Assembly (NCBI RefSeq): GCF_021129305.1
Contig: NZ_JAJOMB010000014.1
Span: 62,001-126,000 of the forward strand
Origin: Kineosporia babensis
GTDB taxonomy: Bacteria > Actinomycetota > Actinomycetes > Actinomycetales > Kineosporiaceae
Reading direction: 5' to 3'
DNA: 64,000 nucleotides
Part shown: positions 42,503-51,611 of the stretch, piece after piece
Layout of the letters: the number at the start of each line of letters is the position of its first letter
Numbering within the stretch: the first letter of the stretch is position 1
The notes under the pieces: model-generated
Told to the model about the DNA's origin: nothing
Databases searched by the model: none
The model's input: the letters and a program-made list of their open reading frames with translations, nothing else
Position numbers and translations under genes: made by a program

Positions 42503-43650
42503 GCACGGCGATCGTCGGTCTGGGCCTGACCGAGATGGGCAAGGTCTACGGGCGCTCGGCCAGTTCCCTCGCCGCCGAGGCCGTTCGCAAGGCCACGGAC
42601 GATGCGGGCCTGCGGTTGAGCGATCTCGACGGGCTGCTGGTGAGCTCCGGGGTGACCCAGAGCCTGAACGTCGGCCTGGCCCAGACCCTGGCCCTGCCTG
42701 ATCTGAACGTGCTCAGCCAGGTCAGCGCCTTCGGTGCGACCGCCGGGGTGATGGTGGCCCAGGCCGTGCAGATGATCGAGGCCGGAGCCGCCACCACCAT
42801 CGCCTGCGTCTTCGCGGACACACCCCTGAAACCGGCCCGGAAGGCAGGCGAGGCCTGGGCCGGCAGACCCCGTGAACTCAAGGGTATGGCCGGTTGGTCC
42901 GCCTTCTCCGGCGCAGTGAATCCCACCGTCCTGTACGCCGTCTGCGCTCGCCGGCACATGGAACGCTACGGCACCACCAGCGCGCAGCTGGCCGAGATCG
43001 CCGTGGCTCAGCGAGCCTGGGCCGCGCTCAATCCGCTGGCCCAGATGCGTGATCCGATCACGGTAGATGACCACCAGGCCTCCCGCTGGATCGCCGACCC
43101 GCTGCACCTGCTCGACTGCTGCCTGGTCAGCAACGGCGCGGTCGCCGTCATCGTCAGCTCGGCCGAGAAGTCCGAGAGGCCGGTGCATGTCTGGGGCTAC
43201 GGGCAGGCGCATCAGCCCCGCCGCATGCACGCCGGATCCGACTGGGGACTCCTCACCCCGGCCGGCCGATCGGGAGCGCAGGCGATGAGCATGGCCGGGA
43301 TCAGTGTGGACGACGTGGACGTGGCCGAACTGTACGACTGCTACACCTACACCGTGCTGGTCTCACTGGAGGACTACGGCTTCTGCGCCAAGGGTGAAGG
43401 CGGCCCGTTCGTAGCCGACGGCCGGCTCGGGCCCGGCGGAAAGCTGGCCGTGAACACCGGTGGCGGGCAGCTGTCCGGGTACTACATGTGGGGCTTCACC
43501 CCGTTGTCCGAGGCCGTGATCCAGGCCCGCGGTGAAGGTGGCGAACGCCAGGCCCCCAGCAACGACGTCATCCTGGTCAGCGGCAACGGCGGCATCCTGG
43601 AACACCACTCGACCCTGGTCCTGAGCCCTCACCCGGGAGCCCTCCGATGA
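42487..43650 (+). CDS. Thiolase-like lipid-transfer protein / probable acyl-CoA retro-aldolase (1)
   Basis: A 387-residue thiolase-fold protein of the SCP-x/lipid-transfer group. The region where thiolases carry the nucleophilic Cys reads SQVSAFGATAGVMVA, without Cys, while tyrosines in AELYDCYTYTVLV and the glycine-rich NTGGGQLSGYYMWG are kept. Such Cys-less members with a DUF35 partner act as retro-aldolases in steroid side-chain degradation, and the partner follows immediately. GTG 42487 overlaps the hydratase by 16 bp. Confidence 0.82.
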   Translation: MGRPLSTAIVGLGLTEMGKVYGRSASSLAAEAVRKATDDAGLRLSDLDGLLVSSGVTQSLNVGLAQTLALPDLNVLSQVSAFGATAGVMVAQAVQMIEAGAATTIACVFADTPLKPARKAGEAWAGRPRELKGMAGWSAFSGAVNPTVLYAVCARRHMERYGTTSAQLAEIAVAQRAWAALNPLAQMRDPITVDDHQASRWIADPLHLLDCCLVSNGAVAVIVSSAEKSERPVHVWGYGQAHQPRRMHAGSDWGLLTPAGRSGAQAMSMAGISVDDVDVAELYDCYTYTVLVSLEDYGFCAKGEGGPFVADGRLGPGGKLAVNTGGGQLSGYYMWGFTPLSEAVIQARGEGGERQAPSNDVILVSGNGGILEHHSTLVLSPHPGALR

Positions 43651-43997
43651 CCGTGGTGCGCCGTGACCCCGCCAGCGCAGCCTTCTACGACGCCGCCGCC
43701 CAGCACCAGCTCCTGATGCGCCGCGGCCCCTCCGGCACCGTCCTGCCACCTGAGGCCCGCACCGACCCGATCAACGGCAGCCCCGACCTCGAACCGTTCA
43801 TCGTCTCCGGCACCGGCACCCTGATCAGCTGGGCGATCGTCCCCGGCCAGGCCACCACCGCGCTGGTGGAGCTGACCGAAGGCCCCTGGCTCTTCGTCCG
43901 TCTCCAGGCCGATCCCGCCGTCCTGAAGGCCGGCCTAACGGTCGAGGTGTGCTTCGAAGATGCCGGGGAGAGCGTTCCGGTGTTCCGGCTCAGCTGA
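43647..43997 (+). CDS. DUF35 OB-fold partner protein without zinc ribbon
   Basis: A 116-residue OB-fold protein with the DUF35 strand pattern (GTGTLISWAIVPGQATTALV, GPWLFVRLQ, GLTVEVCFED). The rubredoxin-like zinc ribbon normally before the OB fold lacks its cysteines (RRGPSGTVLPPEARTDP). Expected to complex with the preceding thiolase-like protein. Its stop overlaps the convergent TetR gene by 8 bp. Confidence 0.78.
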   Translation: MTVVRRDPASAAFYDAAAQHQLLMRRGPSGTVLPPEARTDPINGSPDLEPFIVSGTGTLISWAIVPGQATTALVELTEGPWLFVRLQADPAVLKAGLTVEVCFEDAGESVPVFRLS

Positions 43998-44652
43998 GGA
44001 AAGCGGCCGGAGGCATCGGCGCGGGGGCGTCGGCCGGCACGTAGGGCGCGGCCCCGCGCAGGAAGCTGCGAATGGTCTCGGCGAACAGTTCTTCCGAGCT
44101 CAGCTGGTTCGCCTTCACCGCTGCGCTCAGCGTCGGCTCGGTCTCCGGCCCGGCGTTGGCGAAGGGCTGGTTGCTGCCGTCCGGGTCACGCACCGCCTCG
44201 GTGATCGCCGCGGCCAGGGTCAGCCGGTCCACCCCGTCCAGGATCAGCACCTGCTGGTCGGCCGGCACCCCCAGCTCGGCCAGCATCTGGGCGCTGGCGT
44301 CGTAGGTGCGCACCAGCACCTCGCGCGGCATGAACTGCAGCAGGATCGGCGCGGCGTTGCGGTGGTTCAGCACACTGGCCCGGAAGCTCAGGCTGACCTG
44401 CACGAACCACTCGATCCAGGTGGGCGCCTGCTCCAGGCGGGGCAGCCGGGCCTGCAGCACGATCGCCCGGGCGATGCCCCGCATGATCTCGGCCTTGTCG
44501 GCGAAGTGGTGGTACAGCGAGGGAGCCCGGACGTTCAGCTCGCGGCTGAGCCGGGGCAGGCTGAACGCCTCGAGACCTTCCTCGTCGATGATGCGCAGCG
44601 AGGTCTCGATCACCGCGTCGTACTGGATCAGGGGCTTGGCCGGGCGAGGCAT
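43990..44652 (-). CDS. TetR-family regulator of the 40-59 kb catabolic regulon
   Basis: A 220-residue TetR protein. HTH: LSRELNVRAPSLYHHFADKA after IDEEGLEAFSLPRL. The C-terminal domain resembles TetR_C-type regulators with LEQAPTWIEWFVQV. ATG 44652 lies 8 bp after the hydratase stop, so it is co-transcribed from the operator-bearing promoter at 45583. Four matching operators in the region make it the likely common regulator, relieved by a CoA ester or the parent substrate (inference). Confidence 0.85.
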   Translation of the reverse strand: MPRPAKPLIQYDAVIETSLRIIDEEGLEAFSLPRLSRELNVRAPSLYHHFADKAEIMRGIARAIVLQARLPRLEQAPTWIEWFVQVSLSFRASVLNHRNAAPILLQFMPREVLVRTYDASAQMLAELGVPADQQVLILDGVDRLTLAAAITEAVRDPDGSNQPFANAGPETEPTLSAAVKANQLSSEELFAETIRSFLRGAAPYVPADAPAPMPPAAFLS

Positions 44653-44660
44653 GGGAAGGA

Positions 44661-45575
44661 TTATCCGCCGTTGCGGCTCGGACCCGGCCAAGGGGGCAAC
44701 GTGGCGGGGTGATCGGTGCTGACCCGCCCGGTGAACCGGGCCGGTCGCTTCTCCAGGAACGACGTCACGCCCTCGGCCGCGTCGGCTCCCCGGCCGAGTT
44801 CGTTGATCAGCTGTGAGTCCAGGGCGTGGGCGTCCCAGGGCGAAGCCGCTCCGAGCATTGACCACAGCAGCTGCCGGGCCGCCCCGACCGCGACCGCCGA
44901 GGTGTTGTCCACGATCTCGGCAGCCCATCGGTACGCCGCGGGCAGCAGTTCGTCCTTGGCGACCACCCGGGAGACCAATCCGCCCTCGCGCGCCTCGGTT
45001 GCCCCGAAAACCCGGCCGGTGGCCACCCACTCCATCGCCTGGGAGATGCCCACCACCCGCGGCAGGAACCAGGCCGAGGCTGCTTCCGGGACCAGCCCGC
45101 GCTGGGTGAACACGAAGCCGAACCGGGCTGCTTCACTGGCGATCCGGACGTCCATCGGCAGCGTCATGGTGGCGCCGACCCCGACCGCCGGGCCGTTGAT
45201 CGCCCCGATCACCGGTTTGCGGCACGAAGCAATAGCGAGCGAGACGGCACCACCAGGATCGCGGGGTACCTCGCCGATGCGCCCGAAACCGTTCAGACCT
45301 GATTGAGGACGTGTCTGCGCACTATCCGCGTCAGCCTCCAGTGAGTTGCGGGTGGCGTCGAAAGTCTCGGCTCCGAGCGCCAGGTCGGCTCCCGCGCAGA
45401 AGGCTCGCCCGCGCCCGGTGACTACCACGACCCGTACCTCGTCGTCCGCGTCGGCCCTGGCGAACGCCTCGATCAGCTCGTGGCCCATGGCCAGGGTGAA
45501 GGCGTTCAGCCGGGCCGGCCGGTCGAGCACGATCGTGGCCACGTTGTCCTGCACCGCGTACGCGATCTCCGCCAT
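44661..45575 (-). CDS. Enoyl-CoA hydratase/isomerase (2)
   Basis: A 304-residue crotonase-fold enzyme with GRGRAFCAGADLALG, the second oxyanion segment GPAVGVGATMTLPMD, and the FTQRGLVPEAAS catalytic region with Glu. A longer insertion (EADADSAQTRPQSGLNGFGR) distinguishes it from the first hydratase. First gene of the operon that ends with the TetR regulator. Confidence 0.87.
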   Translation of the reverse strand: MAEIAYAVQDNVATIVLDRPARLNAFTLAMGHELIEAFARADADDEVRVVVVTGRGRAFCAGADLALGAETFDATRNSLEADADSAQTRPQSGLNGFGRIGEVPRDPGGAVSLAIASCRKPVIGAINGPAVGVGATMTLPMDVRIASEAARFGFVFTQRGLVPEAASAWFLPRVVGISQAMEWVATGRVFGATEAREGGLVSRVVAKDELLPAAYRWAAEIVDNTSAVAVGAARQLLWSMLGAASPWDAHALDSQLINELGRGADAAEGVTSFLEKRPARFTGRVSTDHPATLPPWPGPSRNGG

Positions 45576-45582
45576 CGGATAA

Positions 45583-45599
45583 ACCTACTTTAATTAGGT
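45583..45599. promoter_or_regulatory. Operator site 4 (ACCTA-N7-TAGGT)
   Basis: A perfect 5-bp inverted repeat with a 7-bp centre, 8 bp upstream of the hydratase ATG on the minus strand. Reading the minus strand, a poor -35/-10 pair (CTGGCC, GTAGGT) has the same geometry as at the other sites. It would give autoregulation of the TetR gene. Confidence 0.6.
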
Positions 45600-45663
45600 A
45601 AGGGCGGCCAGAGGTGCGCCGCAGATGACCGGATCGGTCACCGGCAGATGCCTGAAGTGACCG

Positions 45664-45692
45664 TGGACACATTCAACCTAAAGCATTTAGGC
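45664..45692 (+). promoter_or_regulatory. Promoter with embedded operator, site 1 (ACCTA-N7-TAGGC)
   Basis: Operator half-sites at 45676-45680 and 45688-45692, with the core palindrome CCTAAA-GCA-TTTAGG at 45677-45691. TGGACA (45664-45669) takes the -35 place and TTAGGC (45687-45692) the -10 place, the same geometry as sites 2 and 3. Confidence 0.55.
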
Positions 45693-45797
45693 TCGCTGGT
45701 AGTTGCGGTGACGAGGAGGTTTCCGCCAACTGGCGCCCCTTTCCTCGTCGCTGGTTCGAGGCCCGCGAGGCCGGGCCGCGCCGTCAAGGAGGACGCC

Positions 45798-47267
45798 ATG
45801 AGCAGCAGCGCGACCGAGCGCACCCGGTTCCTGATCGACGGTGAGTGGCGCCGCCCGCTGACCCCCGCCCCGCCGATCCCGGTGATCTCACCCTCGCTCG
45901 GACAGCAGATCGGCGTTGTCCCCGACGCCGGCGCAGAAGACGTCGACCAGGCCGTGCGCGCCGCCCGACGTTCCCTCGACGAGGGTACCTGGCGTCGGCT
46001 AAGTGCGGCTGAACGAGCCGACGTGCTGGAGAACGCGTTCAAACTGCTCGAACCCCGGCTGGACGAGATCGCACATCTGGTCACCTCGGAGATGGGTCTG
46101 CCCACATCGATCGCCGGTCAGCAGATCCCCGGTGCGCTCGCGGTGGGCCGCTACTTCCTCGATGTTGCCCGCCGGTCAACGGTTTCCGAGGTGCGCCAGA
46201 CCGTCTACGGCCCGGCTGCCGTGGTGAAGGAGCCGGTCGGGGTGGTGGCCTCGATCGCCCCGTGGAACGGGCCGTTCAACATGGCGATCGCCAAGATCGT
46301 CCCGCCTCTGGTGGCCGGCTGCAGCGTCGTCTACAAGCCTGCGCCCGAAACTCCGCTCGACGCCTACTACATCGCCGAGGCGCTCGATGAGGCCGGGGTG
46401 CCTGCTGGCGTCTTCAATTACCTCACTGGCGCTCGGGCTACCGGACAGGCGCTGGTGGCCCATCCGGGCGTCGACAAGGTCAGTTTCACCGGCTCGACTG
46501 CGGTCGGCCGCGAGATCGGCCGGGAATGCGGCGGCAGCTTCAAACGCGTGCAGTTGGAGCTCGGCGGCAAGTCGGCGGCGATCGTGCTGGACGACGCCGA
46601 TATCGCGACCACGATGGCCGGTCTGGCGGTCGGGACCTTCTTCAACACCGGGCAGGTGTGCGCCGCCTTCAGCCGGATCCTGGTGCCGGATCGCCGGTAT
46701 GACGAGGTGATCGCCGCCTTGGTGGCCACCGCCGAGTCGTTCGTGGTCGGGGATCCTTTCGAGCCGAGGACGACCATGGGGCCGCTGGTCTCCAAGCGGC
46801 AGCAGGAGCGGGTGCTCGGGTACATCGAGACTGGAAAGGCCGAAGGTGCTCGGGTGGCGACGGGCGGGGGTGTCCCGCCGGGTCTGGAGCACGGGGCCTA
46901 CGTTCAGCCGACCGTGTTCACCGATACGGACAACAGCATGCGCATCGCCCGGGAGGAGATTTTCGGCCCGGTTGCTTCGGTGCTGCGCTACCGCACGCTC
47001 GACGAAGCGGTCCGGATCGCCAATGACTCCGATTACGGTCTGCATGGTGGTGTTTTCACCGGTGACCCGGAGCGGGCGGCCGAGGTGGCCCGGAAGGTGC
47101 GGACCGGAACGTTCAGCGTCAACTCCTTCACGTACAACCACCAGGCTCCCTTCGGCGGGGTCAAGCAGTCGGGGGTCGGGCGGGACACCGGGCCGGAGGC
47201 GGTGGAGGCGTACTACGAGCTGAAGACCGTCAACCTGGCCGACGGCATGGCACCGCTGTTCGCCTGA
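45798..47267 (+). CDS. Aldehyde dehydrogenase (2)
   Basis: A 489-residue dehydrogenase with IAPWNGPFNMAIAKIVP, FTGSTAVGREIG, catalytic Glu in LELGGKSAA, catalytic Cys in FNTGQVCAAFSRI, and EEIFGPVASVL. AAGGAGG lies five bases before ATG 45798, so upstream in-frame ATG codons are not used. Starts the operon with the double CoA-transferase and P450; likely oxidises the aldehyde formed after P450 hydroxylation. Confidence 0.9.
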   Translation: MSSSATERTRFLIDGEWRRPLTPAPPIPVISPSLGQQIGVVPDAGAEDVDQAVRAARRSLDEGTWRRLSAAERADVLENAFKLLEPRLDEIAHLVTSEMGLPTSIAGQQIPGALAVGRYFLDVARRSTVSEVRQTVYGPAAVVKEPVGVVASIAPWNGPFNMAIAKIVPPLVAGCSVVYKPAPETPLDAYYIAEALDEAGVPAGVFNYLTGARATGQALVAHPGVDKVSFTGSTAVGREIGRECGGSFKRVQLELGGKSAAIVLDDADIATTMAGLAVGTFFNTGQVCAAFSRILVPDRRYDEVIAALVATAESFVVGDPFEPRTTMGPLVSKRQQERVLGYIETGKAEGARVATGGGVPPGLEHGAYVQPTVFTDTDNSMRIAREEIFGPVASVLRYRTLDEAVRIANDSDYGLHGGVFTGDPERAAEVARKVRTGTFSVNSFTYNHQAPFGGVKQSGVGRDTGPEAVEAYYELKTVNLADGMAPLFA

Positions 47268-47282
47268 AGGGCCGGAGGGGCT

Positions 47283-49466
47283 ATGTCTGCATCGTCTACA
47301 TCGCTGCCGCTGGAACGTCTGCGGGTGCTTGACCTGACCGAGGGTGCGGCCGAGTCGTGCGGTCAGTTGCTGGCCGACCTGGGGGCCGATGTCCTGCGCG
47401 TCGAGCCGCCGGGCGGCTCCGCCGGTCGGGCCGAGCCGATCGGCTGGGCCTTGCGCAACAACGGAAAATGTTCCCTGGATATCGATCTGAGCTCCTCGAA
47501 GGGCCGGCGAAGGCTGAACGAACTCCTGGCCGAGGCCGATCTGCTGCTGCGGTCAGAAGGCGGGATCCCGCAGACCGATGCTCATCCCCACCTGGTCGTC
47601 GTCACGATCACCGACTTCGGCCTGACCGGGCCGCGCCGGGACTGGCAGGCCACCGAGGCGACCCTGGCCGCGGCCGGGGGAGTGCTGTGCCGATCCGGCC
47701 TGCCGGGCCGAGCACCGTTGTTGCCGCCGGAAGGGCTGGTGGCGCAGACGGTCGGGGTGCACGCAGCCTGGGCGGCCCTCGTTGCCTTCGTGAAGCGGTT
47801 GCGCACCGGCCGGGGCGAGCAGGTGGACGTCTCGGCGCTGGAGGCCGTGGTGCACGGCTTCGACCCGGGATTCGGCACGCAGGGCAGCGCGGCGGCCGGC
47901 CGGGCGCAGACGTTTCCCCGCGATCGTCCGGACGCGGCGAACTTCTACCCGGTGTTCGCCTGCGCCGACGGCCACGTCCGGATCTGTCTGCTGGCCCGGC
48001 GGCAGTGGCGGGCCATGTTCGCCTGGCTGGGCGAGCCGGAGGAGTTCGCGGACGAGCGCTACGACACCATCCCGGCCCGGTTCGCGGCCTCGGACCGGCT
48101 GAACCCTTTGATCGCCAAGCTTTTCGCCGGCCGGACGCGGGCCGAGCTGGTGCAGGAGGGCGTGGGGCGGGGGATTCCGATGGCCGGGGTGCTGAGCGTG
48201 GCTGAAGTGCTGCAGGCCGAACACTTTCGGGAGACCGGGGCGCTGGCCGTCCTTGACCTGGAAGACGGCACCAAGGTCATGGCTCCGGCCGGGTCGCTGC
48301 GGGTGAACGGCCGTCGGGCCGCCTCCCCACCACCCTCCGAGTCGGCGATAACAGGCTTTCGCCAGCCACGACGTCCATTTGTCCTGCACCTACCGCCCCA
48401 GACCGAAAGTGAACCCCCGCTGGTCGGTCTGCGGGTGCTGGATCTGGGGGTGATCGTGTTCGGCGCCGAGCTGACCCGCTTGTTCGCCGACCAGGGCGCC
48501 GACGTCATCAAGGTCGAGAACCCGGCGTTCCCGGACGGTCTGCGCCAGACCCGTAAGGGCGGCGGCATGAATCCGTCGTTCGCCTGGGGTGGGCGCAACA
48601 AGCGGGGCTTGAGTCTGGATCTGCGCGCGAACGGCGAGCAGTTCCGGCAGTTGGTGGCTCGGGCAGATCTGGTCACGGCCAACTTCAAGCCGGGAACTCT
48701 TGATTCGCTGGGCCTTTCCTACGACCGACTGAGCAAGGTCAACCCCCGGATCGTGGTGTCCGAGAGCAGTGCCTTCGGCAGGACCGGTCCCTGGCGAGAG
48801 CATCTGGGCTACGGGCCGTTGGTGCGAGCGGCTTGTGGCGTGACGAGTCTGTGGCGCGACCCGGATGATCCGGACAGTTTCTGCGACGGCTCCACGGTCT
48901 ACCCCGATCACATCGCCGGGCACCTGGCCGCGGTGGGCAGCCTGGCTGCGCTCATCGGGCGGGACGAGCACGGCTACGAAATCGGCCTGGCCCAGGTCGA
49001 TGTGGCCCTGGCGGCGCTGGGTCCCACCCTGGCCGGAGTCGAGTCGGACAGCAGCGTGTTTCCCTGTGCGGGGCAGGATGAATGGTGTGTGATCTCGGTG
49101 CGGGGATATGCGGACCGGGCGGCCCTGCAGGTGGTGACCGGGGCGTCCGATCGTAGCGAGCTGACGGAGTGGACCCGGGTGCGCACGCCCGCCGAAGTCA
49201 CGCAACTGCTGCAGAAGGCCGGTGTGCCGGCGGCCGGTATGGCGCGTCTGCCGGAACTGCTCGAGGACGAGCAGTTGGTGGCCCGGGATTCCTTTCACGA
49301 ACTGGAGCATCCGCAGTTGCGGGCGCCGGTGCCGACCGGGGCCCGGATCGCCCGGTTCTCCAGCATTCCTGATCCACCGTTGCGGCCCGCTCCGATGCCG
49401 GGCGAGCACACCGACCTGATCACCGCCGAACTGCTGGGAAGCCGTCTCAAGGAGGAGAGCGCATGA
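47283..49466 (+). CDS. Fused double CaiB/BaiF CoA-transferase
   Basis: A 727-residue protein made of two class III CoA-transferase domains in tandem. Domain 1 (about 8-365) has LERLRVLDLTEGAAESCGQL, GADVLRVEPPGG and VDVSALEAVVHG. Domain 2 (about 380-727) has LVGLRVLDLGVIVFGAELTR, GADVIKVENPAF and IGLAQVDVALAALG. The canonical Asp lies in VDVSALE of domain 1; in domain 2 it is VDVALAAL. Class III enzymes are interlocked dimers, so this chain may form a pseudo-dimer. ATG 47283; the P450 overlaps its stop by 4 bp. Confidence 0.87.
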   Translation: MSASSTSLPLERLRVLDLTEGAAESCGQLLADLGADVLRVEPPGGSAGRAEPIGWALRNNGKCSLDIDLSSSKGRRRLNELLAEADLLLRSEGGIPQTDAHPHLVVVTITDFGLTGPRRDWQATEATLAAAGGVLCRSGLPGRAPLLPPEGLVAQTVGVHAAWAALVAFVKRLRTGRGEQVDVSALEAVVHGFDPGFGTQGSAAAGRAQTFPRDRPDAANFYPVFACADGHVRICLLARRQWRAMFAWLGEPEEFADERYDTIPARFAASDRLNPLIAKLFAGRTRAELVQEGVGRGIPMAGVLSVAEVLQAEHFRETGALAVLDLEDGTKVMAPAGSLRVNGRRAASPPPSESAITGFRQPRRPFVLHLPPQTESEPPLVGLRVLDLGVIVFGAELTRLFADQGADVIKVENPAFPDGLRQTRKGGGMNPSFAWGGRNKRGLSLDLRANGEQFRQLVARADLVTANFKPGTLDSLGLSYDRLSKVNPRIVVSESSAFGRTGPWREHLGYGPLVRAACGVTSLWRDPDDPDSFCDGSTVYPDHIAGHLAAVGSLAALIGRDEHGYEIGLAQVDVALAALGPTLAGVESDSSVFPCAGQDEWCVISVRGYADRAALQVVTGASDRSELTEWTRVRTPAEVTQLLQKAGVPAAGMARLPELLEDEQLVARDSFHELEHPQLRAPVPTGARIARFSSIPDPPLRPAPMPGEHTDLITAELLGSRLKEESA

Positions 49467-50707
49467 CCACAACGCGAGCAGACGTCCGGGACGATCTGGT
49501 CGTCGACTTCGACATCTACGACCCGGCACTGACCATGCCGGTCGACCGCATGCAGGAACGCACCGCGCAGCTGGCCGAGGCCGGTCCGGTGGTCTGGTCG
49601 TCCAGCTACGGCGGGCACTGGGTGGTCACCGGGTACGAAGAGGTGCATCAGGTGCTGCGGGATCCGGGCACGTTCTCCAGCTACCCCAACAATCTGGTCG
49701 ACGCCGGGCAGGGCAAGTTCCTGCCGATCGAGCTGGACCCGCCGGTGCACACCTCCTACCGGCACGTTCTGCAGCCGCTGTTCAACCCGTCCCGGATGCG
49801 GGCGCTGGAGCCGCGCATCCGTGCGCTGGTGGTGGAGCTGATCGAGGGGTTCCAGGCCGATGGCCGGGTCGAGTTCATCGAGCGGTTCGCCCACCCGCTG
49901 CCCACCCAGGTGTTCCTGGCCCTGATGGGCTGGCCGGTCGAGGACGCCCCGCTGTTCACCGAGGCCACCGAGATCGCCCTGAACGGCCGGCCGGGCGACA
50001 CCCCGGAGCAGGCCGTGCAGTCGCGGACCGAAGCCGCCCAGTCGATGTTCGGGTACTTCATGCAGGTGATCGCCCGGCGCCGGCAGCAGGCCGGCGAGAC
50101 CGACGACGTCACCACCGCGATCATGCACACCCGGATCACCGACGAGGAAGGGGTCGAAAGAGACCTCACCGACGAGGAACTGGCCCGGATGTTCTTCCTG
50201 TTGCTGATCGCCGGACTGCACACCGTGCAGGGGTCGCTGGCCTGGATGATGCTGCACCTGTCCGAGGCGGACGAGCAGCGCGAGCGGATCCTGGCCGACC
50301 CCGAGGCGATCCCGGACGCGGTCGAGGAGATCCTGCGCTACGAGGCCGCGGTCTCGATGGGCCGGCGGGCCACCCAGGACGCCGAGCTGGGCGGAGTGAC
50401 GGTCCGCGAGGGTGACCAGTTGCTGCTGATGCTGTGCGCGGCCAACCGGGACGAGTCCCAGTTCACCTGCCCGGCCGACCTGAAGGTGGACCGCACCCCG
50501 AACCGGCACCTGTCCTTCGGGTCCGGCCCGCACCGCTGCATCGGTTCCCACCTGGCCCGGATCGAGCTGCGGATCGCGATGGAGGAACTGCACCGGCGGA
50601 TCCCCGATTACCGCCTCGACCCGGCCGACCCGGCGGTGGTCCTGCCCAGCCAGGTGCGCGGCTTCGCCCGGCTGCCGCTGCTTTTCACTCCGGTCGCGAA
50701 CGATTGA
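49463..50707 (+). CDS. Cytochrome P450
   Basis: A 414-residue soluble P450. The heme-Cys motif is FGSGPHRCIGSHLARIE and the ExxR motif is EEILRYEA. The I-helix, normally AGxD/ET, reads LLIAGLHTVQGSL, so the acid is histidine; the threonine is kept. This alters the acid-alcohol pair used for oxygen activation. Electron partners are probably the ferredoxin and reductase at 51608 and 51799. Confidence 0.9.
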   Translation: MTTTRADVRDDLVVDFDIYDPALTMPVDRMQERTAQLAEAGPVVWSSSYGGHWVVTGYEEVHQVLRDPGTFSSYPNNLVDAGQGKFLPIELDPPVHTSYRHVLQPLFNPSRMRALEPRIRALVVELIEGFQADGRVEFIERFAHPLPTQVFLALMGWPVEDAPLFTEATEIALNGRPGDTPEQAVQSRTEAAQSMFGYFMQVIARRRQQAGETDDVTTAIMHTRITDEEGVERDLTDEELARMFFLLLIAGLHTVQGSLAWMMLHLSEADEQRERILADPEAIPDAVEEILRYEAAVSMGRRATQDAELGGVTVREGDQLLLMLCAANRDESQFTCPADLKVDRTPNRHLSFGSGPHRCIGSHLARIELRIAMEELHRRIPDYRLDPADPAVVLPSQVRGFARLPLLFTPVAND

Positions 50708-50732
50708 CCACTTCAATCTAACGGCTTAAGGT
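50704..50732 (+). promoter_or_regulatory. Promoter with embedded operator, site 2 (TTGACC-N17-TAAGGT; ATCTA-N7-AAGGT)
   Basis: -35 TTGACC at 50704-50709, -10 TAAGGT at 50727-50732, operator half-sites at 50716-50720 and 50728-50732. Starts the SDR-to-acyl-CoA-dehydrogenase transcript. The -35 overlaps the P450 stop codon. Confidence 0.6.
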
Positions 50733-50753
50733 TTATGTCGAGGAGGACATTCC

Positions 50754-51611
50754 ATGGCCAGACTCCAGGACAAGGTCGCGATCATCACCGGCGCCGGTTC
50801 CGGCCTCGGGCGCACCGCCGCCCAGCTGTTCGCGGCCGAGGGCGCCCGGGTCGTCGTGATGGACATCGACGGTGAACGGGCCGACGCATCGGTGAAACTC
50901 GTCGCCGAGCAGGGTGGTAGCGCGGTGGCGGTGCAGGCCGACACCACGATCGAGGACGACGTGGCTCGCACCGTGGCCACCGCGTTGCAGGAGTTCGGCA
51001 AGCTCGACATCATGTGGGCCAACGCCGGCATCGTCTCGCGCGGTGGGGTGCCCAGCGTGGCCGGCGGCGAGCAGGTGGCCTTCGAGGACTTCACCCTGGA
51101 CGACTGGTACCGGGTGGTCAACGCCAATCTCACCGGCCCGTTCCTGTGCGCCAAACACGCGACCAAACCCTTGCGGGACAACGGAGGTGGCGCCATCCTC
51201 GTCACCAGTTCGGCCGCCTCGATGGCCGCCTACCACTCCATCCCCTCCTACTCGGCCACCAAGGCCGGGGTGAACGGCATGGTCCGGGGCCTGGCCCTGG
51301 ATCTGGGGCGCTGGGGCATCCGGGTCAACGCGATCGCCCCTACGCACGGGATGTCCCCGAACTTCCTGATGGAGGCGGGCGCACCGGTGGTCGGGCGCTC
51401 GTACGAGGAAGTGGCCGGGCCCTGGGACAAGAGCGTCACCCCGATCCCGCTCAAGCTCGACCGGCCGCCCTCACTGCTGGACAACGCCAGGACCGCGCTG
51501 TTCCTGGTCTCGGACGACGCGGCCTACACCTCGGGCCAGGTCATCTCCTCGGCCGACGGCGGCACGCTGGCCCGGGTGGCCATCTGGTTCCCGGAAGACC
51601 TGGGCCAATGA
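50754..51611 (+). CDS. Short-chain dehydrogenase/reductase
   Basis: A 285-residue SDR. The cofactor site is ITGAGSGLGRTAAQLF, NAG is in WANAGIVS, and the catalytic Tyr-Lys is in YHSIPSYSATKAGVNG. An insertion around GEQVAFEDFTLDDW and the APTHGMSPNFL segment is seen in larger actinobacterial SDRs. GAGGAGG-type site precedes ATG 50754. Oxidises an alcohol, probably the P450 product. Confidence 0.88.
   Translation: MARLQDKVAIITGAGSGLGRTAAQLFAAEGARVVVMDIDGERADASVKLVAEQGGSAVAVQADTTIEDDVARTVATALQEFGKLDIMWANAGIVSRGGVPSVAGGEQVAFEDFTLDDWYRVVNANLTGPFLCAKHATKPLRDNGGGAILVTSSAASMAAYHSIPSYSATKAGVNGMVRGLALDLGRWGIRVNAIAPTHGMSPNFLMEAGAPVVGRSYEEVAGPWDKSVTPIPLKLDRPPSLLDNARTALFLVSDDAAYTSGQVISSADGGTLARVAIWFPEDLGQ

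Noticed and set aside
45750-45775. GGTTCGA stretch resembling a tRNA T-arm
   Set aside because: No acceptor or anticodon stems can be formed around it.
45648-45797. N-terminal extension of aldehyde dehydrogenase 2
   Set aside because: The upstream codons overlap the operator and promoter; AAGGAGG before ATG 45798 marks the true start.
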